Source of the DNA: Flavobacteriaceae bacterium
GTDB taxonomy: Bacteria; Bacteroidota; Bacteroidia; Flavobacteriales; Flavobacteriaceae
Direction: 5' to 3'
Assembly: GCA_031277535.1 (NCBI GenBank)
Contig: JAITMD010000006.1
Span: 1-64,000, forward strand
DNA length: 64,000 nt
The position numbers and the translations under genes are program-made. Within the stretch, counting starts at the first letter, position 1. Every line of letters starts with the position of its first letter. Under the pieces are notes generated by a model. The model was not told the DNA's origin. It ran no database searches and worked only from the letters and a program-made list of their open reading frames with translations. Of the stretch, positions 35,201 through 44,341 are shown piece after piece.

Positions 35201-35428
35201 AATCTCCTTAGGATTTGATGTTAATTGTATTGCACCATCACATTTATCATTGACAGGTGGTGCGAAAAACATCGCATAGTTATAGTCTTCACTCTTGCTT
35301 ATGAGCACATTGTGAAAGCGTTCTGATATATTTTCCTTCAATGCTGTATTCACCCCTACAGCACTTCTTGCTTGGGTTGAAAACACCGTTGTTAGAAACA
35401 TCAAAAGCAATAAAAAACTTCGTTTCAT
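29273..35428 (-). CDS. Giant T9SS type-B cargo protein with choice-of-anchor L and CHU_C domains
   Basis: This 2051-residue secreted protein has an N-terminal signal peptide (about 1-22). A choice-of-anchor L-like domain lies at roughly 230-500 (GEFPFEKGIVLCTSE, FRPIKDSISFEYLFASNSY, FAAWLIDP). About 12 repeats of roughly 85-100 residues follow, each starting with a Cys-containing strand and an F-x-L-T type core (for example ACDLGKGKAQFNLT). The C-terminal 90 residues (MKYFTPNGDGFNDTWNI to the end) are a type-B gliding motility-associated domain. Such CTDs direct export by SprA-type T9SS and attachment through a PorP/SprF partner, which lies 7 bp downstream. It may be an adhesin like SprB, but its role is an inference. 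Confidence 0.93.
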   Translation of the reverse strand: MKRSFLLLLMFLTTVFSTQARSAVGVNTALKENISERFHNVLISKSEDYNYAMFFAPPVNDKCDGAIQLTSNPKEICDPVKKVKVNLTGATVSGISKPISPGTNTNPPTYCDPTTNIGNMNDVWYKFKATAGSHKFSTSNVVGNDRVFMVVYRTVDPITNAKFACGTATNFIGSPKSVLNCEFNFSGIQTIEIKGFVKGEEYYVRFYTSGSSNKQFDICITTPPQPIKVIPSTTQTSHENLIKNIFVQNTGGCSLVDKVRYQNGNGDIKAQSYNNFGYFENQGGEFPFEKGIVLCTSEVEFAAGPYEENRKGQNDERWTGDKDLKDAIASGGGAPTPKFRSTQVEFEFRPIKDSISFEYLFASNSYVRGCMYDCDNGASFAAWLIDPNGVGQNVALVPGVTPGTKTAISIATVRDNTKSGVTCKSVNPQFFDKYNAATGAGSIATVNFAGMTLPMKSEKVKVIPGQKYRIKLAVMDFCTNVQHNSAVFFNAGSFDIGKPSLGEDMTLEGGSALCEGETKSIGIDIDPKYYTIAWYDEDPNKPGSKPIKDASDGTYTVTKKGKYWAKLTYKDITGCESILGPVNIEYYDPIIIEREPKNLSVCKKSGSNSTFVDLNTAMVGVTYTPIKYKFFETKADAEANGAYISDIYEFTHGPNPTKEIWVRMVNTNSIDPKDPENTGCSLIKSFKVTLKDCDVPVAYLEDMHQCEVIGATDYFFDLSQYDSKAGYGVAGVVVTYHHSSQDANLGQNAITGTNAYKGTDKEIIWVRVYNTLTQKHEITSFSLYINKLPKQPGLVTPYSVCKDPLATQGNFVLKTKDNEIKESKSGYDVLYFETKAEADSGLNIGVLDKNKYKSTAKKIYYRLVSTISGCFVTGELELTFSDTVTVGGEDTFYSCGINGKAMFDLHAIGSSKTNMNANQVDYTFYRSIADANNLTNEIIASKTYINLIPYIEVLYMRVDGGGDCPLIVPVKLVVSSQPQLSQPSPIKICSDQKEVDLTSKESEALIGLVPTSINVRYYVDKDNADAGGDLGQILDPTKYVVSRGKVVYIRVDNIIEKGGCYSVEKITIEVSPLPQVQSGLKYTLCSDITKPGFAEFNLSEKIKEITSDISVKVTFYELENDAKTGTNAIDLSKPYVNKTAYAQTIWFRGENEETGCFVVGTLTLLVNEYPPFDSTKGGVVKTCTTSNNNTGIFNLEEGVRVGFIDQDIEYMFYEDYQEALTGDATLKIRNPEAYSNVKTQTPSVWLRIRSKKTGCVGIYEIKLIANKAPEAVGTLPVEKVCDNLGDPFDYRAVIDLTIHEKQLLNGVVKGHIGKVVYFKTKIDADNNKNIIANPTHHYNENVKENIYYRLIDQTTGCYIIGSFDVEVIIGLKILTTVPRMIKCTDLTLNLGQNKAQFDLTANRSVILGTIIDYNIDFKYYETESDAKDGINAIPDNLLKTYINKTATQSIWIVVKGESGCPTIVVQTLVVDPAPMPNLKPSPLYACDLGKGKAQFNLTDATFDILKGDKTIRIEYYATLLDANNKQNELKDKALTEYSSGNGFVYARVENINASSDVHCFVVVKIELVVVNLPVLGKDLVLKHCSTVTPTPLKYEFNLKAYGIELLDGRPTEDYRVSFHLTQNDADLNQDPLPDHYVNVADAKQIIFVRIASKKTTCVATAPVVLAIEKLYVAYPVTGIKPMCGDNGFATFDLTIYDKIILGNQFVDGAANNPAVVYFASEADFNANPKKPIANPKSFKNTIKDSQKIIAIVGGAGTEYCYGRTEFTITIEDRADKASIVANGSTTEAIICFDQATNTYGTVTLETGLSSTDYDFKWFNGGTSITGAPNLPYLVVSEAGTYMVTIAKKGRVNADCYSLSSNSIKVTKIVPNSIKIKGQDSTGLVGSFEENDGAVDIVIEEPKDVYDNSGTLITTYEFALNDGIFQSGRTFYNVSNGTHKVWVRGTSKVAKACPQYKEFFVLGYMKYFTPNGDGFNDTWNIPALKGHPEAVIYIFDRYGKLIKQISPMGEGWDGTFNGKPMPSTDYWFTVEYKVEGTPSRKVSHKGHFSLKR

Positions 35429-35761
35429 AATAGAATTAGAATTTATTGAAATAGGTAATTATTCTTAACTTTGTAAAATATAACGTGAGTCGCTTCTGAA
35501 CACAGATTACATCAAGTGAACGTAAATGACACTTCGCTTATTTTATGATGCACAATATAAAACAAAATTTTAACTTTTAATTGCAATATACTTACAAGTT
35601 ATTTTTTTCGTTTTATCCCTTATACATCCTATTAATTCAGCAGTTACACTTTTTAATCATGTTAATAGCTATTTAATTATATGTTAATTATATGTTTAAA
35701 AATCCAAATATACAGATTCACGAAATATAACTTTGTTAATTTTGAAAAAAAATAAATAATA
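35429..35761. other. 333-bp divergent intergenic region
   Basis: This A/T-rich gap separates the giant protein gene (minus) and the NifU-like gene (plus). It contains a -7 box for the NifU gene (35728-35735), an isolated TAACTTTG at 35466-35473 on the plus strand, and an 11-nt tandem duplication TTAATTATATG (35673-35683 and 35684-35694). I see no clear promoter for the giant gene and no coding potential. Confidence 0.6.
35728..35735 (+). promoter_or_regulatory. -7 promoter element for the NifU-like gene
   Basis: TAACTTTG fits TAnnTTTG, 26 nt upstream of the ATG at 35762. No TTG at -33. Confidence 0.5.
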
Positions 35762-36661
35762 ATGTCGCAAATAAAAATACAACATACGCAAAACCCTGCA
35801 ATTGTAAAGTTTATCTTACCTGACTTTGTAACTAAAGGAGAGAACTTTGAGTTCAAAAACATAGATGAAACAGCAAACTCACCTATAGCTAAGGAATTAT
35901 TTTACTTACCTTTTGTAAAAACAGTATTTATCTCTAACAATTTTATTGCTATTGAGAAATTCTCTATTGTAGAATGGGACGAGGTAGAAGAAGTCGTGGC
36001 GGATCAAATTAGCAACTTCCTTATTAAAGGAAAGCAAGTGCTATTGGAAACTGCTTCAGACAAAAAGAAACAACCTATTACTATCTATGCAGAGTCTACA
36101 CCTAATCCTGCAGTAATTAAATTTGTAGCTAATAAGTTATTAACTAAAAAAGGTATTGAATTTAAAAACATAGACGAAACACAAGCTTCTCCATTAGCGA
36201 AAGAATTGTTCAAGCTACCTTTCGTTAAAGAAGTATTCTTAGATGAAAATTATGTTTCTATCTCTAAATTTGATTCTTTTGAATGGAACGATTACATCCA
36301 ATCGACAAGAGCTTTCATTAAAGAATATTTAGAGCAAGGAAACTTAGCTGTTGACGAAGCTTTAATATTAGATACAAAAGCGATTGATGACAAAGAAGAA
36401 TTACACTTTGATTCTTTAGATGAAAAATCACAACGCATCATCAATATATTAGAAGAGTATGTAAAACCAGCTGTTCAAGCAGATGGAGGAAACATCGCTT
36501 TCCAAAACTACAATGAACAAACAAACATTGTACAAGTAATGTTGCAAGGTGCATGTAGTGGTTGTCCTTCTTCTACATTTACTCTTAAAAATGGAATTGA
36601 GAATATGTTAAGACAAATGCTTGATGACAATACAATAATTGTTGAAGCTTATAACGGATAA
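35762..36661 (+). CDS. NifU-like Fe-S scaffold with duplicated Nfu_N domain
   Basis: This iron-sulfur carrier has 299 residues. Two N-terminal Nfu_N-type domains are visible as a clear duplication (about 1-95 and 105-200): each has QNPAIVKF or TPNPAVIKF, then FKNIDET, SPxAKELF and LPFVKxVF. The C-terminal NifU-like domain (about 220-299) has ACSGCPSST, whose two cysteines bind a [4Fe-4S] cluster. NfuA-like proteins mature Fe-S enzymes. The duplicated N-terminal half is frequent in flavobacteria. No other Fe-S genes are adjacent. Confidence 0.9.
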   Translation: MSQIKIQHTQNPAIVKFILPDFVTKGENFEFKNIDETANSPIAKELFYLPFVKTVFISNNFIAIEKFSIVEWDEVEEVVADQISNFLIKGKQVLLETASDKKKQPITIYAESTPNPAVIKFVANKLLTKKGIEFKNIDETQASPLAKELFKLPFVKEVFLDENYVSISKFDSFEWNDYIQSTRAFIKEYLEQGNLAVDEALILDTKAIDDKEELHFDSLDEKSQRIINILEEYVKPAVQADGGNIAFQNYNEQTNIVQVMLQGACSGCPSSTFTLKNGIENMLRQMLDDNTIIVEAYNG

Positions 36662-36670
36662 TATAGTTAT

Positions 36671-36718
36671 AAAAAGCAAAGGGATTATCAAAAAAGATAA
36701 TCCCTTTGCTTTTTATAA
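36671..36718 (+). terminator. Terminator of the NifU-like gene
   Basis: A perfect 19-bp stem (36671-36689 with 36696-36714) with a 6-nt A-loop has an A-run before and T-run after. It lies 10 bp after the stop. Confidence 0.93.
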
Positions 36719-36727
36719 TCCTTCAAT

Positions 36728-36763
36728 AAAATAAAAGCTCCTCTATAGAGGAGCTTTTATTTT
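36728..36763 (-). terminator. Palindromic terminator of the phosphate transporter gene
   Basis: A perfect palindrome of 36 nt centred at 36745/36746 has a GC-rich core (CTCCTC). It includes the last codon region of the minus-strand gene ending at 36762 and is flanked by A- and T-runs. It serves the phosphate transporter transcript. Confidence 0.85.
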
Positions 36764-39041
36764 ACTTATTTATACGATAAAATGTTTTTCTTTTGACATT
36801 AACCTGAAAGTCTTCAAACAATTCTAACAAGCCAATAGTTGATTTAATCAACTCATCTGTTTCGAATAGAATAGAGAAATATAACTTACTATTCTTCGGA
36901 CTTGTTTCTGTTGTACGAATACGAATGATTTGTTTTTGAATCAATTTATCTACTATAGTAGTCAATTCTGTTTTATCTTCCAACAAAAGATCTAATTGAT
37001 CAAACTTCTCTTCACTAAATAATACTGTCAACTGATCAAATAAATCCTGAAGCTTTTTATCAATCTGTTTTAAATCTCTAATTTGATTAAACTTTAATTT
37101 CTTATGATTATTGTTTACGTGATTTGTACCATTATTAGCTATAAAGTTAACCGCTTTAATCATATCTTGTAAAAAGCCTAACGTCATTACATAGAACTTA
37201 CTGGCTCCCACTGATGTTTCGTCTAAGTTTTTGATAAAGAAATAAACATTTCCTCTTAATTCATCAACCTCTTTCTCTAACACCTTTAGCTTTTTCTTGC
37301 TCTTTTTCAATTCATTCAAATCTTGAAGAGCAATACTGTCAATCACAATTGTATACAAGGCATTTACTCTCTCTAATACATTTGCTATATGAGACGAGCT
37401 TTCAGATGCTACACCTTGAATAGTAACAATATCAACCTTATTTAATTTTGATTCTTTATCTGCCTTTTCTTTTGTTTTCTTTTGATGTGCTTTATTACTT
37501 CTATACAACAAAATACCTACTAAAATTAACATAGTAATTAAAGCATAGATTTCTCCTATTTTCAGAATATACGCCGTAATAAAAGCAGCGATAAAAGCAA
37601 CAATAGCTGTAACAAACCAACCACCAATTACATTAAAAACACCAGCAACACGATACACAGCAGAATCTCTATCCCATGCTCTATCTGCAAATGAGGTTCC
37701 CATTGCAACCATAAATGTCACATAAGTAGTTGATAACGGTAGTTTCATAGAAGTTCCTATAGAAATCAAAATACTCGCCACCATCAAGTTCACAGAGGCA
37801 CGTACCATATCAAATGCTGGTTCCTCTTTTTTCTCTTCTTTTGTCAGAATAGGTTTTTCAAAACGCTTATCCATTCTAATCTGCAAGGATTGTGGTAAGA
37901 AATAATTTACTCCCATGCCTATCAAAACCATACCACGTACAATAACACGTGATAATAAATTAGGGCTAAATTTTTCTTCAGAACTACTTGAATCTTGACG
38001 AGCTAAACTCATTTCTGTTTCAATTACATTCTTTGCCTTTTTTGAAGTCCAAAGAGTATAAACCATAATAAGCCCTGCAGTCAGCAAGAAATAAAAAGGT
38101 GCAACTACATTCTCTTCTGCCAATTTCCCCATCATATAGGTATCAGGACTTTGATCTGATGCCATAAAGAATTCAAATGATTGATAAGCAGCAATAGGTA
38201 CTCCAATAAAATTAACTAAGTCATTACCTGCAAAAGCTAATGCCAATGCGAATGTTCCGATAACAATAATTACTCTAAGAATATGTACTTTGAATACAGA
38301 CATTAATATTTGAGAAAGTATTGTCCAAAAAATCAAATTAATTACAATAATCAATCCCTGGTGATGTCCTATCCAATAAGATGTTTCTTTAGATACAAAA
38401 CTTGCTCCTTTCAGTCCTTTTACAAGAATAAAGAATGTAATAGCTGTAATAGCTATACCTCCGAAAATAGCACCAAAGTATTTCAGTTTTTTATCTACTT
38501 GAAATGTAAAAATTAGACGTGAAATGTACTGTACAAAACTTCCTAAAACAAATGACAAAGCTACTGATAACAGTATACTAACAACTATTTCACTGGCTTT
38601 TTCAGTATTGATATAAGAACCTAATGTGTTCCATGTATCTCCCTGACTTACAATCTTTACAATACCTAAACATACTGCCGAACCTAATAATTCAAATACA
38701 ATTGATACTGTTGTAGAAGTTGGAAGACCTAAAGAGTTAAATACATCCAAAAGCAAGACATCAGTAATCATTACTGCTAAGAAAATTATCATGACATCAT
38801 TGAACGTAAACATACTCGGGACAAAGATACCACTACGGGCTATCTCCATCATTCCTCCAGAAAACGAAGCTCCAATCAAAATCCCTATAGAAGCAACAAT
38901 CATGATACTTCTAAAAGAAACAGCTTTAGAGCCAATTGCAGAATTCAAAAAGTTAACAGCATCATTACTTACCCCTACGGTTAAGTCTATAACTGCCAAA
39001 ATAGCTAAGGCAATTAACATTACGATGAAAATCTGTTCCAT
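36762..39041 (-). CDS. PiT-type inorganic phosphate transporter with C-terminal PhoU-like domain
   Basis: This polytopic membrane protein of 759 residues belongs to the PiT/PHO-4 family. It has about ten to twelve membrane helices with the paired signatures (VSNDAVNFLNSAIGSKA near residue 24 and AGNDLVNFIG near 270), each a variant of the PiT GANDVANA box. The C-terminal 220 residues (about 540-759) form a soluble helical region resembling a PhoU/DUF47-like domain. PiT transporters import phosphate with protons or sodium, and this domain may be a built-in regulator. Length and fusion are usual for Bacteroidota members of the family. Confidence 0.87.
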   Translation of the reverse strand: MEQIFIVMLIALAILAVIDLTVGVSNDAVNFLNSAIGSKAVSFRSIMIVASIGILIGASFSGGMMEIARSGIFVPSMFTFNDVMIIFLAVMITDVLLLDVFNSLGLPTSTTVSIVFELLGSAVCLGIVKIVSQGDTWNTLGSYINTEKASEIVVSILLSVALSFVLGSFVQYISRLIFTFQVDKKLKYFGAIFGGIAITAITFFILVKGLKGASFVSKETSYWIGHHQGLIIVINLIFWTILSQILMSVFKVHILRVIIVIGTFALALAFAGNDLVNFIGVPIAAYQSFEFFMASDQSPDTYMMGKLAEENVVAPFYFLLTAGLIMVYTLWTSKKAKNVIETEMSLARQDSSSSEEKFSPNLLSRVIVRGMVLIGMGVNYFLPQSLQIRMDKRFEKPILTKEEKKEEPAFDMVRASVNLMVASILISIGTSMKLPLSTTYVTFMVAMGTSFADRAWDRDSAVYRVAGVFNVIGGWFVTAIVAFIAAFITAYILKIGEIYALITMLILVGILLYRSNKAHQKKTKEKADKESKLNKVDIVTIQGVASESSSHIANVLERVNALYTIVIDSIALQDLNELKKSKKKLKVLEKEVDELRGNVYFFIKNLDETSVGASKFYVMTLGFLQDMIKAVNFIANNGTNHVNNNHKKLKFNQIRDLKQIDKKLQDLFDQLTVLFSEEKFDQLDLLLEDKTELTTIVDKLIQKQIIRIRTTETSPKNSKLYFSILFETDELIKSTIGLLELFEDFQVNVKRKTFYRINK

Positions 39042-39406
39042 TATTTGTTTTTTTTAATATAGTGTGTACTGCAAATGTCTAAAATATTAATTTCTTATAG
39101 GTTAACTTAATGTTATCAAATAACACCAACCCAAATATAATGCAGATTCTCAGGGAGAAACAGAAACTTATTACAGTCTATTTCAATACGTACAACTTAC
39201 TTTTTTTGTTTCACAAATCGTTATAAAAGTCATCAAAAAACAACTTAATTTTCTTCATTTTTTTATAATTCAAAATGATTCTAAACATTAAATTTCAAAA
39301 TAAGAACATTATTGCCTATTGATATTATCTCACTTTATCATCTTGAACCGGCTCTTCTTTCTATGAATCATTCTATTTTCTTCTCCCAAAACACAAAAAA
39401 TAAATT

Positions 39407-39553
39407 ACTATAGCTTTCACTGAAAGTATAGTGCAAGTTTTATCTTAGCATAGTGTAAGTATAAAAAACACTTCTTTTTATACTTACACTATGCTTGCAC
39501 TTAAATTTACATCGAGATAAAATATTCTTAGAAACTTCATTAGCATAGTAAGT
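39407..39553. repeat. Cluster of hairpins and AGYATAGT-AAGT repeats
   Basis: A 21-bp perfect hairpin spans 39447-39467 with 39475-39495 (loop ACACTTC). Around it, TTTTATCT (39438-39445) mirrors AGATAAAA (39515-39522), and ACTATAGCTTTCA (39407-39419) nearly mirrors TGAAAGTATAGT (39421-39432). The motif AGYATAGTGYAAGT is present directly at 39425-39438 and 39447-39460, and shortened at 39542-39553. It is inverted at 39482-39495. This density is not explained by the neighbours. Confidence 0.7.
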
Positions 39554-39615
39554 TACCTTGCTTAAGTCTTTTGTCTATTCTGACATAAAAAAACTAAACT
39601 GTAATTCTAAAGATT

Positions 39616-39623
39616 TAACTTTG
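39616..39623 (+). promoter_or_regulatory. -7 promoter element for the YyaL-like gene
   Basis: TAACTTTG fits TAnnTTTG, 24 nt upstream of the ATG at 39648. It lies inside the ORF opened from 39558, so the protein probably starts at 39648. Confidence 0.55.
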
Positions 39624-39647
39624 TACAAATCTCTAATAGGCATCCAA

Positions 39648-41630
<1,983 letters not shown>

Positions 41631-41637
41631 AATTACA

Positions 41638-42405
41638 ATGGAAAAATTTGATCAACTAATTTCACAATACATAGAGAATTTCTTTGCTTTTTTGCCTCAA
41701 GTAGTTACGGCATTAATCATTCTAATTATAGGTTTATGGTTTATTAAATTCCTACAGAATTTAGCTCAAAGAATTTTTCTTAGAAAGAAAATAGACCCTA
41801 CATTCACCAGTTTTATTTTAGATATGATGATATGGGGAATGCGTATTGTTTTATTTATTGTTATTGCTTCGAAATTAGGAATACAAACAAGCTCTTTCGT
41901 TGCAATAATAGGTGCGATGAGCTTAGCAATTGGTTTGTCTTTACAAGGTTCATTAAGCAATTTTGCAGGAGGTGTTTTAATTATAATGTTCAAACCATTT
42001 CGCATTGGAGATATTATAGAAGCACAAGGAGAAACAGGAAAAGTAATTGCTATCCATATTTTCTCTACTCAAATACTGACCTATCAAAACGACACTCTTT
42101 ATATCCCCAATGGGATATTGTCTAATGGTAAAATAAAGAACTTTACACAAAATGATCTTCGTAGATTAGAAGTAAATATCCAAACCTCTTTAATAAAAGA
42201 TACAAACTCTTTCATTGATGCATTACAAGGCTCTTTGGAAAAGTATGACAAGATAATCTCTCAACCTAAACCTCGTATATTAATAAAAGAATTATTGGAT
42301 ACAAAAATTACCTACACAGTACAAGTTTGGGTGGAAAATGACAATTTCCATACGGCAAGTTCTTACATTCTATATAAAGCAAAAGAAATAAGTGATTCAT
42401 TGTAA
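41638..42405 (+). CDS. MscS-family small-conductance mechanosensitive channel
   Basis: This channel protein of 255 residues has three transmembrane helices. The pore-lining third helix is AIIGAMSLAIGLSLQGSLSNFAGGVLIIMF, and the beta domain starts PFRIGDIIEAQGETGKV. It releases osmolytes on hypo-osmotic shock. It lies 7 bp after the YyaL-like gene and ends in a terminator that also overlaps the converging tsaB stop. Confidence 0.92.
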   Translation: MEKFDQLISQYIENFFAFLPQVVTALIILIIGLWFIKFLQNLAQRIFLRKKIDPTFTSFILDMMIWGMRIVLFIVIASKLGIQTSSFVAIIGAMSLAIGLSLQGSLSNFAGGVLIIMFKPFRIGDIIEAQGETGKVIAIHIFSTQILTYQNDTLYIPNGILSNGKIKNFTQNDLRRLEVNIQTSLIKDTNSFIDALQGSLEKYDKIISQPKPRILIKELLDTKITYTVQVWVENDNFHTASSYILYKAKEISDSL

Positions 42406-42420
42406 TCACTTATTTCTTTT
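42381..42420. terminator. Bidirectional terminator overlapping two stop codons
   Basis: A perfect 17-bp stem (42381-42397 with 42404-42420; 6-nt loop) includes the last codons of both the mscS-like and tsaB genes, whose stops lie only 4 bp apart. It has an A-run and a T-run on each arm, so it can stop both transcripts. Confidence 0.85.
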
Positions 42421-43084
42421 TAGTAGGTAAAACAAAATCTTTCAAATAGAAAGGTTCAAAGTAAGCTACATCAACAAACTCACTTTTATTATATTTTTCA
42501 AAAGACATCTTACACATTTCTTTTGCTGATGGATAAACAATACTATCGTGATAAATAAATTTAGCATCAGTTAGTACATCTTTGCACTTTGGTGCTCCAT
42601 CTCCTATTAAATGAATTTCTTCCTGATCAATTATAAAGTCGAAAGAATCACTTTCTATTACTTTTGCCTCCACTACACCAACTGAAGTGTAATCTGGTCT
42701 AAAAACCGCACAATAAGCCTCCATACGACGTGCATCCAACATAGATACTATTAGTCCTTTCTCTACTACTAATTGTCTTGCTAAAATTTCTAAAGTATCT
42801 AAAGCAATCATTGGAATACTTAATCCATAGCACAATCCTTTAACTGCAGAAACACCAATACGCAATCCTGTATAAGAACCTGGCCCTTGACTTACTGCAA
42901 TAGCATTCAAGTCTGTCCATTTTTTATTATTTTCTTTTAATATATCTTCTACAAATACATGTAGCTTTTCTGCATGAGAAAAATTCTCTTCTGCAATTTC
43001 TTTCATTGTTAAAAGGTTTCCATCTACAGTTAAAGAAACAGAACAATTTTTTGTAGCTGTCTCAATATTTAAAATTGTAATCAT
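42410..43084 (-). CDS. tsaB: TsaB, tRNA threonylcarbamoyladenosine biosynthesis protein
   Basis: TsaB is a partner of TsaD in the enzyme complex that makes t6A at position 37 of ANN-reading tRNAs. It has 224 residues. The family signatures ETATKNCSVSL (an ASKHA-type start) and AVSQGPGSYTGLRIGVSAVKGL are clear. It lacks the metal-binding residues of TsaD, as expected. The start codon lies 1 bp after the MacA-like gene, so it is in that operon. The link between t6A and an exporter is probably only co-location. Confidence 0.95.
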   Translation of the reverse strand: MITILNIETATKNCSVSLTVDGNLLTMKEIAEENFSHAEKLHVFVEDILKENNKKWTDLNAIAVSQGPGSYTGLRIGVSAVKGLCYGLSIPMIALDTLEILARQLVVEKGLIVSMLDARRMEAYCAVFRPDYTSVGVVEAKVIESDSFDFIIDQEEIHLIGDGAPKCKDVLTDAKFIYHDSIVYPSAKEMCKMSFEKYNKSEFVDVAYFEPFYLKDFVLPTKKK

Positions 43085-44341
43085 TTATTTTTTATCTTCT
43101 TTTTTTACTTGATCTCCATGTTGCAAAGTTCGACTAACGACAGAATAAGGCCCAGTAATAATTACATCTTTTGCAGATAAGCCTTGTATAATTTCAATGC
43201 TATTGTCATCTTGAATACCTGTTTTTACAAATTTCAATTTGGCAACTCCATTGTCATTTACAAATACAGCCTCTTTCATTAACTCTTTATCATATACTTT
43301 CTCCTCTTTTGAGCGATCTTTCACTGTGTCTCTCGGGCTTCTCATCACAACAGCACTAATAGGCACTGCTAACACTTTATTTTTTACGTTCGTAATAATA
43401 TCAACAGCTGCAGTCATACCAGGTCTAAATGGAGAATAATCTTCTTTTCTATCCCCTAACAAATCTTCATATGATTCTCTTAGTATTTTAATCTTGACTT
43501 TAAATGTAGTTACCTGATCTGCAGATAACTTCTCATTAGAAGCAGAATTAGAAATACTTGTAACAACTCCTCTAAACTCACGTTTTAAATAAGCATCAAC
43601 ATTTATTCGGGCTTCGTCTCCCTCTTTTACCTTTACAACATCATTTTCATTGATATTTACCTCTACCTCCATACTATTCAGATTAGCCACACGCAACAAT
43701 TCTGTCCCTGACATCTGTATCGTTCCCAAAACACGTTCCCCTAACTCTACATCAACTCTTGAAATAGTTCCATAAGTCGGAGAATAAATAGTTGTTCGCA
43801 ACAATGTCCCTTTTGACTCTGCTAAAGCCGCTTTAGCACTCTCTACATTATAAAAAGCTGAATTCAATGCTGCTTGAGATACTTCATATGCTCTCACAAC
43901 TTTATCCCATTCAGAACCAGAAATTACTCCCTTGTCGTATAATTTCTTATTTCTATCATATGTAGATTTTGATTCTTTTAATTGCGCCTGTGCTTGCTCA
44001 TACCCAGCTTTACTTGTAGCAAGCATGGCAGTCATTTTATCAACTGCTGAATGATATAAATCCGGATTAATTTCAACTAATAAATCTCCTCGTTTAACTA
44101 TCTGTCCTTCTTTGATTGGCAAATTTATAATTTCCCCAGATACTTCTGAAGAAATTTTAATCTCTATTTCAGGTTGTATTTTCCCAGTACCAGATACTGT
44201 TTCAATAATATTAGATTGTTTTAAATCTGCAAATTCAACAGCAACTGCTTCTTGTTTATTTCCAACAATTTTATATCCTACAAAAAAGGCTATAATAACA
44301 ACAATCACTCCTCCTATAATGTATTTCTTTTTCATTGTCAA
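43085..44341 (-). CDS. Efflux periplasmic adaptor (MacA/RND-type MFP)
   Basis: This membrane fusion protein of 418 residues has an N-terminal membrane anchor (about 5-27), a split lipoyl domain with a coiled-coil insertion (about 95-165) and a beta-barrel with later MacA-like features (RPGMTAAVDI). It bridges an inner-membrane pump and TolC. The upstream gene is a TolC homologue, with one base between. No inner-membrane pump is present; the next gene is tsaB. An alternative start at 44335 is equally possible. Confidence 0.85.
   Translation of the reverse strand: MTMKKKYIIGGVIVVIIAFFVGYKIVGNKQEAVAVEFADLKQSNIIETVSGTGKIQPEIEIKISSEVSGEIINLPIKEGQIVKRGDLLVEINPDLYHSAVDKMTAMLATSKAGYEQAQAQLKESKSTYDRNKKLYDKGVISGSEWDKVVRAYEVSQAALNSAFYNVESAKAALAESKGTLLRTTIYSPTYGTISRVDVELGERVLGTIQMSGTELLRVANLNSMEVEVNINENDVVKVKEGDEARINVDAYLKREFRGVVTSISNSASNEKLSADQVTTFKVKIKILRESYEDLLGDRKEDYSPFRPGMTAAVDIITNVKNKVLAVPISAVVMRSPRDTVKDRSKEEKVYDKELMKEAVFVNDNGVAKLKFVKTGIQDDNSIEIIQGLSAKDVIITGPYSVVSRTLQHGDQVKKEDKK

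Larger units (their letters stand above)
39042..39647. other. Non-coding region with nested inverted repeats
   Basis: The region runs from the phosphate transporter start to the YyaL-like gene start. It is A/T-rich on the left, and at 39407-39553 holds several related inverted and direct repeats (see separate entry). A TAACTTTG -7 box for the YyaL-like gene is at 39616-39623. No open reading frame of interest is seen. Confidence 0.6.

Noticed and set aside
29273..35428. Possible frameshifted or split gene because of the size
   Set aside because: The 2051-codon frame is continuous, starts with a signal peptide and ends with a complete type-B sorting domain.
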